The notes under the pieces were generated by a model. That model ran no database searches. It worked only from the letters and a program-made list of their open reading frames with translations, and was not told the origin of the DNA. Source: Euclidia mi (taxonomy: Eukaryota > Arthropoda > Insecta > Lepidoptera > Erebidae). Taken from it: 64,000 bases of DNA. Below, in pieces: positions 29,434 to 41,400 of this stretch. Both the position numbers and the translations under genes were made by a program. The stretch lies in the NCBI GenBank assembly GCA_944739405.2, contig OX123200.2, forward strand, positions 6,278,761-6,342,760, written 5' to 3'. Each line of letters begins with the position of its first letter. The stretch's first letter is position 1.

Positions 29434-30431
29434 AAGCTCGAAATTACATAAAATAGATAATTACATATAATAATATGCATTAAGTATATAAAATAGCCTA
29501 TAACCATTTGGAATGCTGCCTAAGTCGACCTACTGTACTATACGCGATACATTACCCCATTAAGCTAATTATCCTAATACGCGATGTATATGCATTATCT
29601 CTCTGCCTACCCCTTCACGATGACATATCTACGACGTCATAAGGCACTCTCACCAACAAAACCACAATCTAGATTTCAGTTCAATAAAACTCGTTTACAG
29701 TTCTAGAACACACCCACCAATTTCAAAAACCAGATTTAAAAAAAGAACTGATATATTTAAAAACACGCTACACGTCTTCCACAAATCACAATCCAAGACT
29801 CAATGGCGTTAACCCTTTCGATGCGGACGCAACTATTTTATCCTTTTTTTTCTCAACGATAATGAATTCCAGTTTTTGTGCGTATTACCTTTAGTCGGGA
29901 CAAATTGCAGACGGTGCGTCTTATAAATATTCCAGCGGTTAAATAAAGGGTAACCACTGCGATTCTCAAAGTTTTGCTTACTTTACTTACTTTAATAAAC
30001 TTGGGTTGTTTTGTGACGAGATATTATACTTTTCAAAGTGGAGCGCTTAAAGGATTACTCGGAAAAGATTTTAGGGGTACGATATACTTTTTGCTTTTGT
30101 TTGCAAGCGAAATAAAATGTGTATTGTAGCATTACTTCTTTTAAAGTATGCATATTCAATTTAATGGTTAATTTCTTAGAGAGCTTTCTCCAATTTTTTT
30201 TTCTTTTTACCATTGAAGAATTACGGTAAGGTTTACGTGTAAATACAGTGCTAAAAGTGCAAGATGCAACGATACGGTATACTAACAGATTCTCATGTAG
30301 GCCTCTACATATGCTCTATAACTTAATTATATCGGGTTCAATCACATGACATGTTCCACTTAATTTTTCCGTCTACCATTTTTTTTGTAATGGGTGTTTA
30401 TTTTAATTATGACTTTCTTCATATTTTGGAA
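29434..30431. other. Unassigned non-coding stretch
   Basis: No supported ORF. 29800-29950 (GGCGTTAACCCTTTCGATGC GG, CAGACGGTGCGTC) is a unique, more complex segment. Confidence 0.4.
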
Positions 30432-30638
30432 AACACGTTAAACCGCCGGTCCCGGCTGTCAGAAGATTTGAGGCAGTCGTTATTTGGAGTCAGTATCCTT
30501 GAATACACAGACACTAGTCTAAGCCAAGGAATACCCTTGATTTACGAAGATCAGGTGTCAGTCGCTCTGTAGAAAAGCTGATATTTTGTCATATCTGGTT
30601 CGACTCGCGCGCGGACTCCAAAGCGAAAGTCTTGGGAT
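30432..30638 (+). repeat. SINE-F body fragment
   Basis: CACGTTAAACCGCCGGTCCC, then AGTCGCTCTGTAGAAAAGCT GATATTTTG and GACTCCAAAGCGAAAGTCTTGG match the middle of SINE-F; head and extreme tail are missing. Confidence 0.72.
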
Positions 30639-30956
30639 ATATGATAAAAACTTCTTGAGATAATATAGTCACTTGAATTTTAACTCAATGATAATATAAT
30701 ATAGACGTATTATACCGCTTTTCTCCTACGTGGACTACTATTTAATGTTAAGTATAAACAGAAAAGTTGTATTTTGCACAATTAAGTAACATTTTGCATG
30801 CCTACCTGGTTGAAATATGGTGATACCTTACTACCTCAATTGTAACAACTGATAATATCTGTAATACCCATATATGGCAAATAAACAATTTAAATTTGAA
30901 TTTGGATACAACCAAGATAGGTAATGCTAGGACTATGATTGTTTGTTTGTTTTTCG
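30639..30956. other. Unassigned AT-rich spacer
   Basis: Nothing recognised; AATAAACAATTTAAATTTGAA near 30882 resembles a retroposon tail. Confidence 0.35.
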
Positions 30957-31213
30957 TGTGAGTGTGTGGCTAACTCTGGTATCGGAGTTTTCAGACCGCC
31001 CTAAGGCCTCCGACATGGCCTACGATCCTTATCCTTAGACAAGAAACGGGACCGACAGCTTTACGTGCCCTCCGAAACACAGTAGCGCTGAAATGTAAAC
31101 ACGGGCACCCATCCAAGTGGCGAACTGTGCAAGCGTTACTTAACTTTGCCGATCTGTTACGAATGGCAAGTCAAGTCTCGCTATGAGCGCTACTCTAGGA
31201 CTATGATGATAGA
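30957..31213. repeat. SINE-F-related module in a different arrangement
   Basis: GGGACCGACAGCTTTACGTG CCCTCCGAAACAC corresponds to the SINE-F body on the minus strand, but the right end ...GCGCTACTCTAGGACTATGA TGAT looks like a plus-strand SINE-F tail. The flanking parts (AAGGCCTCCGACATGGCC) are not in SINE-F. Confidence 0.5.
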
Positions 31214-31736
31214 TGGTTATGTGTATAGTGTTAATAGTCCTGTAGAAAAAATAGTTATTTATTCATAATGTGTAAATTTATTTAACATTTAACGGCTACA
31301 ATACTGGCAGTTTTTAAATATATTATAAATTATACGAGTATAGTTTTTCTTCACTCTAATGGGTTTTCTAACAAGTTCTCAACCCTTGTGTATATTACTG
31401 TAGTATTATAACATTATTTAAAATAATCATGTTTGTAACAAGTTTCCTTGATGATTATTTTTAAATGATAAGATATTTGATATGCATACTTCTGAATTAT
31501 GATTATAGTCGGCGATAGCTAAGTAAAGATACCATGACTACCATGCAGGCTGTAGCGACTTCATCAATTTGCATTAAAATTTTGCGTGTATATTTCAATG
31601 GCTTTCTAGATGTTTTGAAATACTATTAGACTGTTAGGAGGTGCTGTTAACAATGTTTTACTGATTTTTATTTGCAGGACAGGCAGGACGACTCCTGCTG
31701 GATCCGTTAGTTTACATAAGTACATGATTATAATCA
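31214..31736. other. AT-rich spacer
   Basis: Nothing recognised. Confidence 0.4.
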
Positions 31737-31885
31737 GCGTTGTAAATAAACTGACCTACTGCTGGGCAAAGCTTTCGCTCACAATGAGGAGGATTAAGCC
31801 AAAGCCTACCACACTTTACATGTCTTTCGAGACAAATATGGACAATCTCCAGAGATATAATTCTCTAAGAGAAAGGTTTCCTGAC
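31737..31885 (-). repeat. SINE-E 3' part, diverged
   Basis: ACTGACCTACTGCTGGGCAAA, GGATTAAGCCAAAGCCTACC and TTTACATGTCTTTCGAGACA follow the minus-strand SINE-E order; the head is absent. Confidence 0.6.
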
Positions 31886-31961
31886 TGAATAAATTTATTT
31901 TGAAAAGTGTAAGTTTGTTTAGGCTGGCAGTTCAGTAGGTACTGTAATAAAGATCTATATT

Positions 31962-32150
31962 AAAAACTAGATGAGGCTGCGGTTACAGCCGCGTTATTAA
32001 GCGCTACTGCTCCTTGGCTCATAGCGTGATGTTATATAGCCTACAGCCTTCCCCGATGAATAGGCCATCTAGCACTGAAAGAATTTTTCAAATCTGATCA
32101 GTAGTTCCTAAGATTAGCCCGTTCAAGCAAACAAACTCTTCAGCTTAAAA
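31962..32150 (-). repeat. Repeat H
   Basis: Complement of 6541-6747: AAAACTAGATGAGGCTGCGG TTACAGCC, ATATAGCCTACAGCCTTCC, CAAACAAACTCTTCAGC. Followed by TATA-rich DNA. Confidence 0.75.
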
Positions 32151-32254
32151 ATGATATATATAGATATATATAGATAAATAACACGTCAATGTTCTCATTA
32201 CCGCTGCACCGATTTATTTTTTATACAACTTTGCATGGATATTGAGGAAAACAA

Positions 32255-32466
32255 CAGCTCCTACATACATACACACGTACATATACTCACGCCTTTTTCC
32301 CGTCGGGTTAGGCAGAGACAACGGAACGCCACTCGCTTCTATCCTTACAAACCTCACGCGCTTCCTCTACATTCATTACTCTTTTCATACATGCTCGCCG
32401 GTTACGGGTGCTTCGGACCTTGCCGTTTTTCAGAACGTCACCAATTTGGTCGACGAATGTCCTACG
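32255..32466 (-). pseudogene. LINE-J C-terminal fragment
   Basis: The minus frame (32559-32308) includes RRTFVDQIGDVLKNGKVRST, then RNRRACMKRVMNVEEAREVC and DRSEWRSVVSA. Arg-rich then Asp-Gln-Ile-Gly-Asp is the family hallmark here. The 3' end, on the left, has CTCACGCCTTTTTCCC. Truncated at the 5' end by the GTCAAA run. Confidence 0.75.
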
Positions 32467-32505
32467 AGTCAAAGTCAAGTCAAAGTCAAAGTCAAAGTCG
32501 ATAAT
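32467..32505 (-). repeat. GTCAAA / TTTGAC microsatellite
   Basis: AGTCAAAGTCAAGTCAAAGT CAAAGTC: short tandem hexamer, in the orientation of a minus-strand LINE tail. TGCTCTTATTATAAGAGCA (32532-32550) just beyond is a 19-nt palindrome. Confidence 0.75.
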
Positions 32506-32796
32506 TATAGTTATTTTAGAATCATTGGTCGTGCTCTTATTATAAGAGCAAAATCTCAAGCAATGAATGAAAGGAACTTTAATGGAAACCTGTTTCTTTT
32601 ATAAATTGAATCGCTCTGAAATTTGTATTTATATCTGTTGCCTGTACTGCAAATTCACCGTAGGTACTTAAAGTATTTTACTTCGGGACGAAATAAAAAA
32701 AAATATATAGGTATATAATAATAATAATATTATATCACATTCACACAAAATCATCTAGTCCCAAACTAAGCAGAGCTTGTACTATGGGTACCTACT

Positions 32797-32850
32797 AGAG
32801 AATGGATAAACATACCTACATATATATGTAGGTATGTTTATCCATTCTCT
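32797..32850. repeat. 54-bp perfect palindrome
   Basis: Half-site AGAGAATGGATAAACATACC TACATAT followed directly by its exact complement. No spacer, no mismatch. Confidence 0.95.
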
Positions 32851-32911
32851 TATAATATGTATGTATTTACAAAAAAATATATTTCTTTTTTGTAAATACA
32901 TACATATTATA
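32851..32911. repeat. 26-bp inverted repeat, 9-nt loop
   Basis: Arms TATAATATGTATGTATTTAC AAAAAA (32851-32876) and the exact complement (32886-32911). It abuts the previous palindrome. Confidence 0.95.
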
Positions 32912-33048
32912 CATAGAAAGACCCAGACCAAGACAAACATCCATGTTCATGCACACAAAATAAATGTTTGACTTGAGCGGGAATCGAACCCGCGACCTTC
33001 GACGTAGTAGTAGCTTACACTCCCGCTACGCCAACCGGCCGTCAGTCA

Positions 33049-34644
33049 TGGTCTGGACGTCTACGTCATAAAAGGAAGCCACTGTCCAAATTTCTTGTTT
33101 CTAACTTCAGTAGTTTGGCTTGATGATATTTCAATCAATATAAGGAATTTTTGTGAACAAGAATTATATGTACGCATTTCTTTGAATCGTGAGATTTTAT
33201 AAAGTACGTTACCTCATTTTATTTTGGCTACAAATTAAGTAAAGCTTCATTAAGCAGAATTAGTAGTCACGGAGTCAACTGAGCTGACTCGTGTTTTTAA
33301 ATACCTACCTTTTGATTTAAATGCTGCCATAAATTTTCTTATTTGTTATTCATTTGTATAGATAATTAGATACACACAGACATAAGCCCGCACCTATAAG
33401 GAAGTAGACACTACAGGTATTCACTTCCTATTTAGGTATATCTCTCTTACCTGTTCTTCATACCGACCGCGACAGAGAAATTTTGTTGATTTTTGACGGA
33501 TATCGTTATTCTGAAGGAGAAAAACAAGACCAGAACTTTAGATTTTCTTCATTACTTCGAAGGGTTATTTTTCTTTGCAAAGTAAGTTTGAAAGGTTGAT
33601 TTAGAGGACAGGTTAGGACGTTTTAGTATACCGCTGTTAATTAATTATTATCGTGGATAGTTTTGGGATATTTTGTCATAAATGATGGAGTCTATAATAA
33701 TGTTCAAAGTTTGTTTAGTATTTCTTTCAACAGCGATTGCAGCCGGATCTAGTAGGTACTAAAATTGTAATCACTTACACGAACGAACAATTCGTAAATT
33801 CTACACTTTGTACTTCTTTTATGTTGTCGATAGAAATCGTTAAGCGTGTAATTTTGTCTAAACATATGCTGGGTATTCATTAAATTAGTTACAATTTAAT
33901 GGTAAGATAAAAATATAAGGGTATGGCTTTTCATTGCATGAAGTTACGGGATTGTGGGTCTTTCACGAACTTTTTGTCAAAGCGCACTGTTATCGGTTTC
34001 TGCTTTACAGAAATATCAGCAGCACATAAAACTAACAGTGAGTTTAAAGACCTAAGTATCTTGACAACTTAATTTAAGTTACTATAAAATGTATACTTCC
34101 GTAACAAAGTTATTAACATAAAAAAAATTGTAAGCGCAATGTTAACTCGTTACTATTGTTTCACTTGCAAACAAGTAAAATTTAATAACTAGTTAATAGT
34201 ATAATGGATAGTTTAAAAACCTCCCACTTAATTAAGTAGCGAGATCTCTTCACAACACCATAACGGCAATTTCGAAAATACACTGAGAAACATAATTCTA
34301 TAATTATTTTGTTAATTAACAACTTTAAGACTATGATACGATTATGATACTATCAAATAGATCTCGTTACAAACCAGTAAAGAGGAATTAAAACATAAAA
34401 AAGTAATTATAGTTTACAATAGCAACTTTTTAAATTTACCGTAGTACGCACAGCGTTCGGAACAAAACAAAATAAATTTATATTGTGTCAAAAACATCTG
34501 TTAAGCAACATTACTTTAACGGATTTAAATGAATAAAAAAAAAAGCGAAATGTTACGAACAAAAAACTTATTAGCATGTGAACAGTTACTGTTATAATTC
34601 CGCATTGTGTTACATATAAAATAATCGGAGAGGACCCGAAGAAA
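33049..34644. other. AT-rich gene-free stretch
   Basis: No supported ORF or repeat except the segment at 33072-33122 shared with 25520. An imperfect inverted repeat around 33391-33436 (CCTATAAGGAAGT / ACTTCCTATTTAGG) was seen. Confidence 0.4.
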
Positions 34645-34735
34645 AAATTATCGCTTAAGAAAAAATAATGGTATGCAAATTATCGTTTAAGAAAAATAAT
34701 AATATGCAAATGCGCGTCGTAAGGGTTAACCCTTA
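34645..34735. promoter_or_regulatory. Candidate regulatory cluster: two octamer motifs and a palindrome
   Basis: A 31-32 bp unit (ATTATCGYTTAAGAAAAATA) occurs twice in tandem, each ending in a perfect POU-type octamer ATGCAAAT (34673-34680 and 34704-34711). Eight bases further on is the 16-bp palindrome TAAGGGTTAACCCTTA (34720-34735). Regulatory function is inference only. Confidence 0.35.
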
Positions 34736-35024
34736 AGTCGGTGAGCGTGTCGAATTGTGTTATTATTTTGGATGATTGTTTTCGTATTTACACTTGTGAA
34801 TTTGTTAAATATTATTACTCTTTGGTTTATAAATTTCGCGGTTATTAATTTTGTGCGTTCATTTATTAGCTGTTGCGCTGTTCTTAGTTTAAGCGTGGAG
34901 AGTTACTGATAATAATAACTTATCTAAATGTAACACTAAGTTCTTTTCAGGTTTGTTAGAAGCAATATTCGTTACTTAAAAAAATAATAATAAGGAAATA
35001 GTCTTTTTACATTTTTATAAATGC

Positions 35025-35205
35025 TGAAGTTTGTGAAAATCAATATGAGAAGATTGATGTATGGTTGTCACTCATTCACGAAAAAGTACTGAAGAGATTA
35101 TAATAAAATTTTGCAGTAATATAACTTATAAATCAGTGTGATACCAAGGTTACCTTTTGTCGCGAAACGTGGGCGAAGCCACAGACGAAACCTAGTATTC
35201 TATAT
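35025..35205 (+). repeat. Repeat L
   Basis: GATTGATGTATGGTTGTCACTC, TACTGAAGAGATTATAATAAA ATTTTGC, and GGGCGAAGCCACAGACGAAACC TAGTAT follow the order of a dispersed moth repeat that often ends GGCGAAGCCGCGGGC. Compare 24905-25375. Confidence 0.55.
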
Positions 35206-35268
35206 AATGATATGTGACATTAAAATTAAATCTGTAAAGCATTATATCTCATCTAAAAGATAATAATT

Positions 35269-35525
35269 GACTGCCTCCGTGGTCCAGTGGATAGCGTATG
35301 CGACTGCTGATCGGATGTCCCGGGTTCGATTCCCAGGTCGGGCAAAAGTGTTACTGGGTTTTCCGAATACTCAGTAGCAGCCCTGAGTCTGATGATGTGC
35401 ACGGTAACGGCAATAGGGTCGCCCCTATTACTTGGGACCTAAAAATTCATGACGAAATGTGGGTGTAATATTTACACCTCTGCCTACCCCTTCGGGGATA
35501 CAGGCGTGAGACTATAAATAAAAAT
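35269..35525 (+). repeat. SINE-A, full length
   Basis: Head GACTGCCTCCGTGGTCCAGTGG, B-box GGGTTCGATTCCC near 35321, body CTCAGTAGCAGCCCTGAGTC, tail CCTCTGCCTACCCCTTCGGG GATACAGGCGTGAGACTATAAA. Promoter boxes are intact. Confidence 0.9.
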
Positions 35526-35870
35526 AGAGTGTAACAAAATAATCTAGAAGAAAATATTTATAAGCATTGTTAATATCACTTCTGTATAATTGTTTTACGG
35601 ATCACTGTATAGACGTTACTATAAACTATAAATTTAATAGTTACACAGCTTAACACCTTTTTACCCTAAGGCGATAGACAGGCTGTATTACATAGAACAA
35701 GCATGGTCATAGACAAGCACCTGTTTATTTCTGAATGTGTGGACGGAGAAAAAAATTATGTTGACTTCGTTTAGGCCTCATATGGTACACTTAGGCTCAG
35801 ATTCACCACTTATGGATAAGGCTTATTATCCAGTTACATTCAAAATTAAAACGAATTTTATATGAATCAT
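35526..35870. other. Unassigned spacer
   Basis: Nothing recognised. Confidence 0.4.
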
Positions 35871-36052
35871 CTAATACTAATATATAAAACTGAAGAGTTT
35901 GTTTGTTTGTTTGCTTGAACGCGCTAATCTCAGGAACTACTGGTCCGATTTGAAAAATTCTTTCAGTGTTAGATAGCCCATTTATTGAGGAAGGCTATAG
36001 GCTATATAAAATGGCTTAAATAACGCGGGTGAAACCGCGGCCTCATCTAGTC
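35871..36052 (+). repeat. Repeat H
   Basis: CTAATACTAATATATAAAAC TGAAGAGTTTG ... GGTGAAACCGCGGCCTCATC TAG. About 20 nt shorter than the copy at 6541 in the last third. Confidence 0.78.
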
Positions 36053-36350
36053 TGATATATTTATTTCTCAATTTATTTAATGGGAACTTATCAGACAGCT
36101 GTCAAATTGGACGTTAGAATAATGCTAGTTGTTCTTGTATTTAGTGGTGGTAGCTTCAAAACTACCGGATTTCTAAATAAACTACCAAACCCTATCTTAT
36201 TCCAAATATTAAAAAAAAAATGCTTAGTGGGCTACATAAAACATAACTAAAATAATCGCTGTCTAAATTTCATGTTTGTAGTAATGGCTCCGCGATTTTA
36301 TCAGTTTTGTTGTTTTTCTTCTGTTTGTTGTGAGCGGCTTCAGTTTCTTC
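36053..36350. other. Unassigned spacer
   Basis: Nothing recognised; TGTCTAAATTTCATGTTTGTAG near 36262 loosely resembles the shared segment of 25520 and 33072. Confidence 0.35.
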
Positions 36351-36691
36351 CTGACTCTAAGTACATCATCATCAGCCCTGTATGCTGTCCCGCTGCTGGG
36401 TACGGGCCTCTTATCACTATGAGAAGGGTAAGGCCATAGTCCACCACGCTGGCCAAGTGCGGGTTAGCAGACTTACCATATCTTTCGAAAACATTATATA
36501 GAACTCTCAGACATGCAGGTTTCCTCACGATGTTTTCCTTCACCGATAAGCAAGCGATAATTAACAATTTAATACGCACTTAACTTCGAAACGTCATTGG
36601 TGCGTGCCGTGGATTCGAACCCGAGACCATCTACGTAGCAATCTGTTGGTCTCTCCACTCGGCTATGACAGCCTTTTATTAACTGACTCTA
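36351..36691 (-). repeat. SINE-E, near full length, 9-bp TSD
   Basis: CATCATCATCAGCCCTGTAT ... GGATTCGAACCCGAGACC ... GGCTATGACAGCC. CTGACTCTA flanks it at 36351-36359 and 36683-36691. The head is mutated (TATGACAGCC for TATCGCTGCC). Confidence 0.82.
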
Positions 36692-36932
36692 CATACCCTA
36701 TTATTAACTCTGAAAATTCTTTTCTAGGAAATTTCTGCTGAAAATAAGCGCTGTTGTAGAGGCTAGAGAAACTGCACGGTATAAGAAAACTCTGGTGGGT
36801 CCCTGTTCTTACAATTATTAGTTGATTCTGGCTCAATAATACATTTCCTGTTTCTTTCTAAGTGTCAAATACAATGTAGCGGTGACGCTAGATGCTTGGC
36901 GTCGCAGAAATGTAGCTAGTCTTACTGTCTCC

Positions 36933-37251
36933 TAAGGGCGGTTTCAGATTAGCATTTTATACGTGCGCATAAGCTCGTTTTTGGAAGCGCATGTAGGCGC
37001 GTATAGGTACGCCTTTTGGCACACGCGCAACTCGACGAGCGTTGCCGCGCTTCTTCGTTATAAGTGCGAGCTGTCAGAATCCATGTTGACACTGACACGA
37101 TGCCACTACCGTCTCGAGCGAACACGACGAAATATGCCCGTTTACGCGAGTCCAGTTTTTTGAAGCGCGTAATGTAGCGCGCGTGTAAGCGCGTGTATGC
37201 TGAAACGACCGTATACACGCAGAAAAATACGCTATTCTGAAACCGCCCTAA
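36933..37251. mobile_element. PIF/Harbinger-like MITE, 313 bp, TAA TSD
   Basis: Terminal inverted repeats GGGCGGTTTCAGATTAGC (36936-36953) and, from the other end, GGGCGGTTTCAGAATAGC (37248-37231) match at 17 of 18 positions and are flanked by TAA on both sides (36933-36935, 37249-37251). A 3-bp TAA/TTA duplication with GGG-starting ends is typical of the Harbinger superfamily. The interior is CpG- and GCGC-rich, with repeated GCGCGT subterminal motifs and no transposase. Short open frames on both strands are by-products of composition. Confidence 0.9.
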
Positions 37252-38037
37252 ACATGTACTGGCTCTGAATTGCTAGTTGCTACTCTATAATTAAGTCTTA
37301 TCCAGGAAACCTAATAGTTTTGTCCGCTCAAGGCATCAAGCCTAGGAGCTCTTGCTGTGTAATCGAAGCGTAAAACTATGACCAATAAGGCAGAATTTAT
37401 CAAGGTGTTTTGCAATTTAGCACCTTTTACCATTCGCGTAAATAGTGATTATAGGTTATAACGTTTTATAATTTTTACTTTATACTTTTATCTACATAAG
37501 AATTGAATATCACGTTTTCTGTGGCCAACAAAATATTTTTAGATAATTACATAGGTCGCTACAATTTGCATTCACTTACGTTAAATTACATGGTCGTCTA
37601 ATTGCGCTATATAACGCCAAACATATAAAAGATAGTTGCATGAAACTTCAAAAAAAGTAGGGGCTTTTTGGTTTGCCAGATAATAAATAAATTCAAGCTG
37701 AATAGATAAAATTACACGGATTCTTGTCTGCATAAAAAATATATTCACCAACAAAATGTATAGCCTTTTCTTGGAATAATACCTAAAGGATTTTTTTTAT
37801 TACTGTATTTAGAAAATAAAATGCAAAATACAGTACAACATTTAGAAATAATAAAAAACATGTGTATTTATAAATTATTATTTTACTATACATAAATTAT
37901 TATTATTTAGAAGTGAAAAATAAATTATCGTACACACGTGAAAGAAAATATTATTTTCTATCCGATAAATTGCAATATTAATATTTGCTTTTAAATAAAC
38001 GTTTGTCTTTCAGTTTGTATAACTTGACGGAGTGGGA
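37252..38037. other. AT-rich gene-free stretch
   Basis: Nothing recognised. Confidence 0.4.
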
Positions 38038-38440
38038 TATTATGCGTACACATCATCATCCTCTTAGCGTTATCCCAGTTTCAATCTGGGGTCCGCTTAT
38101 TAGTCTAACCGGATTTGGCTGAATATTAGCTTTTCCACGGAGCGACTGCCTGTCTGACCTCCGCAACCGGAAGGGATAGCGATATTCCATGGTATAGACT
38201 AGTGTCAGATTATTTAAAAGGTACTGACACCCTATAACGACTATCAAAGATCTTCATGACAACCAGGACCGACGGCTTAACGTGCTCTCCGAGGCACGGG
38301 ACAAGCGATAATTGGCAATTCAATACGCACATAACTCCGAAAAGTCATTGCTGCGCGCCGTGGATTCGAACCCGAAACCCTCTGCATGACAGTCTGTTGG
38401 TATCTCCACTAGGCTATCGCTGCCTATTATGCGTACACAT
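38038..38440 (-). repeat. SINE-F, full length, 16-bp TSD
   Basis: Complete minus SINE-F from CATCATCCTCTTAGCGTTATCC to AGGCTATCGCTGCC (38424). Flanked exactly by TATTATGCGTACACAT at 38038-38053 and 38425-38440. Best-preserved F copy in the window. Confidence 0.93.
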
Positions 38441-41400
38441 GTTAATAGATAATAAATAAAAAAAAAGTTTTCTACCAAAGTTGCTAACAGATGTCAAAAA
38501 TTTTTTTTTTATGTTCGTCTACAACTGCTACGAGGCACAGGTATTATATTTTGTAGCATATTACGTTTTACCAGTGTTCTCGCTTAGTTTTCGGCGGTAC
38601 CTATCTATAGGTGTGTGGCATCTAGTGATTATTTGAAAGAATTGTTGTCTATTCTATAGGCATATGTTGTAGATCTTACTAACTTCAAACTATGGGCAGT
38701 TGGACGCAAGAAGCATCAAGACTAAAAAATAACAAGAATTGCACGGCCCACAAAAGCTTGTACGCGTATTACTTACATGCATAATGTCAAATATTTGTAA
38801 GATGTACAAAAATATTTGCATAACACAAAGTACGGTTTCGTGCATAAATGAAACCGACGTGAAATGAAACGGCCCGTCACGTAAGTGTAAGTCGGTGTCA
38901 GTAAGTGACCGACCGCCTAATTTTAGTCTACACCACTAAAAGTACCTAAAACAAAATACTTTTCCAAAACTTTATGTTCAAGCATCGTCCACGTGTTTTC
39001 CGTTTGGGCTGAATAGAAACAACCCTTTCGTCTCCAAAAAAATCGCACAAAAGCACCCTTCAAGAAGGGTTGAATAATTATACGAACTAAAATACACCTG
39101 TGCTAGTACGACTTCCTATATTTATATCAATGTAGTTCTACTTCTATTTGCAAGATTGTCATAATTTTGGTTTGATTCCTACCTAATCCAAACCAAATAT
39201 GACTAGGACTTGCGCTTTTAAGTACTGATTGGAGCCGTCGAGAAATTTATATATAATATTACTGGCTAGGCACCAGTCTTTCGAATCCAGGACTGGTCGA
39301 CAGGTTATAATAATGATGCTGACTGAACGAAAGGCGTAATGGTTCGAATGGCTTACTTACATTTGTGTTAAGAGCCTTGGACCATTTTTCCGAATTATGT
39401 GTGTGTTTTTTAAAATTTTTGTAGAGATTCCTGCGATTCGAGATTAATTATAAGTGCAGACGCTACAATGCTGGAATATAATTAAAAAAATATCTTTAGA
39501 CCACCATGCAAATCTAAAACGTGATTGTACATACGATAAACTGTTCCACTTTCGGAAGTAGGTAATTTATCCCGGGACACCTTTTAGCATAAATTAACAT
39601 CACCTTCCCAAGGGTTGCGATCATTAAAATAACTTTGCACAGTAAAAAATAACTATTATCTATCTTTAGACATTACATGTTGTGATTCAAATGAATTTTG
39701 TAACTGATATCCATGAGAGCGCCATCCCATATTCAAATCACAAAACCCGCCATATTGTTCTGTTTTTTGTCTTTTGAAAGTAGAACACGCATATCATTAT
39801 GGCTATGGCCTTTTATTTTTTTATCTTAAAAACCGGTAAAGCTATGAATAATACTAAATCATTAGTTCTATTTTTAAAATTGGGACAGCTGTGTTGTTTT
39901 TTTCGCGCGTTTTTGTTTTGCAACTATTCAATGATGTTTGGTTTTGCGCTTTGAATTATTTTTTTATAATTTTGACTGTAGAGTCAAAAACTGGCTTGGC
40001 ATATTTATGGTACTTTTTTGCAATGTCGATATAAGTATTAAGCTACGAGAGATTATTATTATCTGAATTAAATCAACTACCTAAATATTTTGTCATCGTA
40101 ACTAGTAGATACAAACATTTTTGGTAAATATAGCCAAATTCACCACTATCTTATAGATGCTGGTTGCATTCATTTTTAGACTATGTAATTTTTAAAAATA
40201 TTGAAAATAGTCGCCCCAATGTTGTACTTATGTAAGTATCTGGCAGATCCAGAGGTGGTAAAAATGGACCTAATATTTTTAATTGGTCTTGATGACTATA
40301 CATGTACATAATTAGCTATTTCAATCATATTTTTACCTCAATAGCACAGTAATATGTTTACCCGCGCCAAATTCAATCAACTCTCGTAAATTTAAGAAAT
40401 TACCTATTAAAAAAAATCCTTAGTTTTCTCCCCCGTGTGAAATTTTATGAAAAAAAGAGAATTCAATCAAAACTTTTTTATTCCTAACAAGTTTTAAGCC
40501 CTCTTCATACGCAGCTTGATTTCGACAACCGTCCCAGAATACCAATGAGTTAGGCTTATAATATTCCCTTAGAAGGTCTATATTATACCATGGCAACACC
40601 TTAATGGGAGGCTAAAAACGTTAGGAACAAAAAAGATATCAATATGTGGACATTTATCTAGTACCCCATAAAACATTGTAGCATAAAATTAACTTTTAAA
40701 CGTCGTATTATACGGAAGCAACCCCATTTCCCACACCATAACCAGTAGCTAAATAAATTTTCAACAGACATCTGCCCGCTAATTGTCTAACGAGCGGTGT
40801 GCATAAATTGCGCAAAATTATTACGCATAGCACAAAAAAAACGTCACATGGCGACAAGTCTTTATTTTTAAACGCAATCGTCTTTAAACCTGTCGTTTCC
40901 CCAAGCTCAAGGTGTGAAATTTGCAAAATTAAATGAACTTTATTTTTCGAACGCACCTTGAAATGATTCCAAATTTAAACTCTAATTTGACAGCTATTGT
41001 GACGTTTCTTCTTAACGGTTACTTCGCTCTTATGACCATTCAAAATTTTAGGGTAAATATGCAAATCAACTAACCCATTTCTTACTACCCTGTAATTACA
41101 GTGCTTTGCATATTATTTTGATGAATAAATATTTATAAGGAAGTGAAATCGAAGAACTTTTTCATTATAAACTAGTTTTAAAAGTTGGTTCGTTACTTTT
41201 TTATTGTATTTTATCAAAAGTGTCGCAGGGCGGGCTGATGCAAATATATTTGGGTTAATCAGTTTCGTGTGAAGATGCCCATGAGAACTTCTTTTTTAGT
41301 ATATATTTCCATAATATTAAAAACTTGTTTAATAGTTTTGTAATGATAAGTAATATTTAATAAGTAGTATTAATAAAGTCTACTTTAATATGAATTTCTC

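Larger units (their letters stand above)
32690..33048 (-). repeat. SINE-D containing two palindromes
   Basis: tRNA-like head on the minus strand: GCCGGTTGGCGTAGCGGGAG A-box near 33032 and GGGTTCGATTCCCGC B-box near 32985. The body leads to TACCCATAGTACAAGCTCTG and an AT-rich tail at 32690-32750. The tail region is shared with 49855-49985. The middle holds two inverted duplications listed separately. Confidence 0.8.

Noticed and set aside
36949..37218. 89-codon ORF (and a 66-codon ORF on the other strand)
   Set aside because: Entirely within the GC-rich interior of the Harbinger-like MITE; open because of composition.
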